Assembly (NCBI GenBank): GCA_027483285.1
Contig: JAIXUZ010000105.1
Coordinates: 1-5,798 of the forward strand
Origin: Bacteroidota bacterium
Lineage (GTDB): Bacteria; Bacteroidota; Bacteroidia; CAMBQF01
Length of the DNA stretch: 5,798 nucleotides
Reading direction: 5' to 3'
This document shows, one piece after another, positions 5,334-5,798 of this stretch. Positions within the stretch are counted from its first letter, which is position 1, and the number at the start of each line of letters is the position of its first letter. The position numbers and the translations under genes were made by a program. A model generated the notes under the pieces. The model was not told the origin of the DNA. It saw only the letters and a program-made list of their open reading frames with translations, and made no database searches.

Positions 5334-5798
5334 TTATGCGCCTTGTAAAGATGCTGCTTTAAAAGCCTGTAAACCTTCTTCAACCCCACGCATGGGTGTA
5401 GTTATTGTTGTCCGCAATTTATCTATTGATAAATGCGATTTAAAAGGGCGTGGAACTAATACCGCAGGCGGGTTGGGCACTTCATTAATTAAAGCTGGGT
5501 CAAAGCCCAACACTTCGGCATAGCGTTTGGCCCAAGTGTAGCGGTTTATATAATCAGGACCTACAACATGGTAAATGCCGTTTGCCTCTTTCTCGCACAG
5601 CTCTAAAATAGCCGTGGCTAAATCTTGAGCCAGGGTTGGGTTACCAAATAAAAACGAGGGAACGTTTACCGCCTCGCCCGCTTTTAATTTGGGGTAAATG
5701 CCTATTAAAAAGTTTGGAGTTTTGGTATGTGGGTCCCAGCCGTAAACATTGGTAGTACGGGCTACAAGGCCTTTATCTCCTAATGTTTCTAAAATATA
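5334..5798 (-). CDS. RmlD-like sugar-nucleotide reductase/epimerase (extended SDR), C-terminal part
   Basis: The frame is open to the window edge, so the N-terminal NAD(P)-binding and catalytic half is missing; 154 residues are visible. LVARTTNVYG (11-20) matches the RT-x-x-VYG strand of dTDP-4-dehydrorhamnose reductases and related extended SDR enzymes. It is followed by FGNPTLAQDLA (51-61), GIYHVVG (74-80) and the C-terminal RPFKSHLSIDKL block (117-128), all in the usual RmlD order. Likely roles are reduction of a dTDP-4-keto-sugar to dTDP-rhamnose or another NDP-sugar conversion; without the N-terminal half, epimerase relatives (or SDRs that are regulatory, like MAT2B) cannot be excluded. 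It ends in tandem TAA codons (5334-5336 and 5331-5333), with the glycosyltransferase starting 12 bp later in the same frame, so the two are almost certainly in one operon. Confidence 0.82.
   Translation of the reverse strand, partial: YILETLGDKGLVARTTNVYGWDPHTKTPNFLIGIYPKLKAGEAVNVPSFLFGNPTLAQDLATAILELCEKEANGIYHVVGPDYINRYTWAKRYAEVLGFDPALINEVPNPPAVLVPRPFKSHLSIDKLRTTITTPMRGVEEGLQAFKAASLQGA

Overview
The window looks like a chromosomal segment of a Bacteroidota bacterium. The clues are protein flavour (type I asparaginase, RhlE-like helicase, short CspA-type proteins), A/T-rich leaders without clear Shine-Dalgarno sequences before most genes, octamers fitting the Bacteroidota sigma-ABfA -7 consensus TAnnTTTG, and a tRNA gene with no encoded CCA end. 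Genus cannot be judged from the sequence alone. Nothing in the window looks like a mobile element, CRISPR array, prophage or toxin/defence gene.

Left part (1-2124, + strand): a tightly packed operon of three genes. It holds the 3' end of an enoyl-CoA hydratase/isomerase family gene, a TatD-family metal-dependent hydrolase starting 2 bp after its stop, and a cytoplasmic type I L-asparaginase whose ATG overlaps the TatD stop by one base. It closes with a strong hairpin that can also serve the genes converging from the right. The three enzymes share no obvious pathway, so the link is probably co-expression of housekeeping functions.

Middle part (2129-4077, - strand): a probable cold-adaptation cassette. 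A DEAD-box RNA helicase is followed 45 bp downstream by a small cold-shock protein, and 121 bp further on by a second one, 55/63 identical to the first. Each csp gene is followed by an AT-rich hairpin and then a GC-rich one. The helicase has a 249-bp upstream region with a candidate -7 box about 150 bp before the ATG and a terminator-like hairpin close to the start codon. RNA-unwinding helicases and Csp RNA chaperones both act on structured mRNA, so co-expression makes sense.

Right part (4059-5798): a tRNA-Ser(GGA) gene on the + strand, with a plausible promoter, ends 11 bp from the stop codon of a convergent GT4-type glycosyltransferase. The glycosyltransferase has only a TTG start and follows an RmlD-like sugar-nucleotide reductase, cut by the window edge, from which it is separated by tandem stop codons in the same frame. 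This pair points to a surface polysaccharide or glycoconjugate pathway.

Most of the window is ordinary. The parts most worth a second look are the helicase leader structure, the repeated 3' hairpin layout after the two csp genes, and the TTG-initiated glycosyltransferase.
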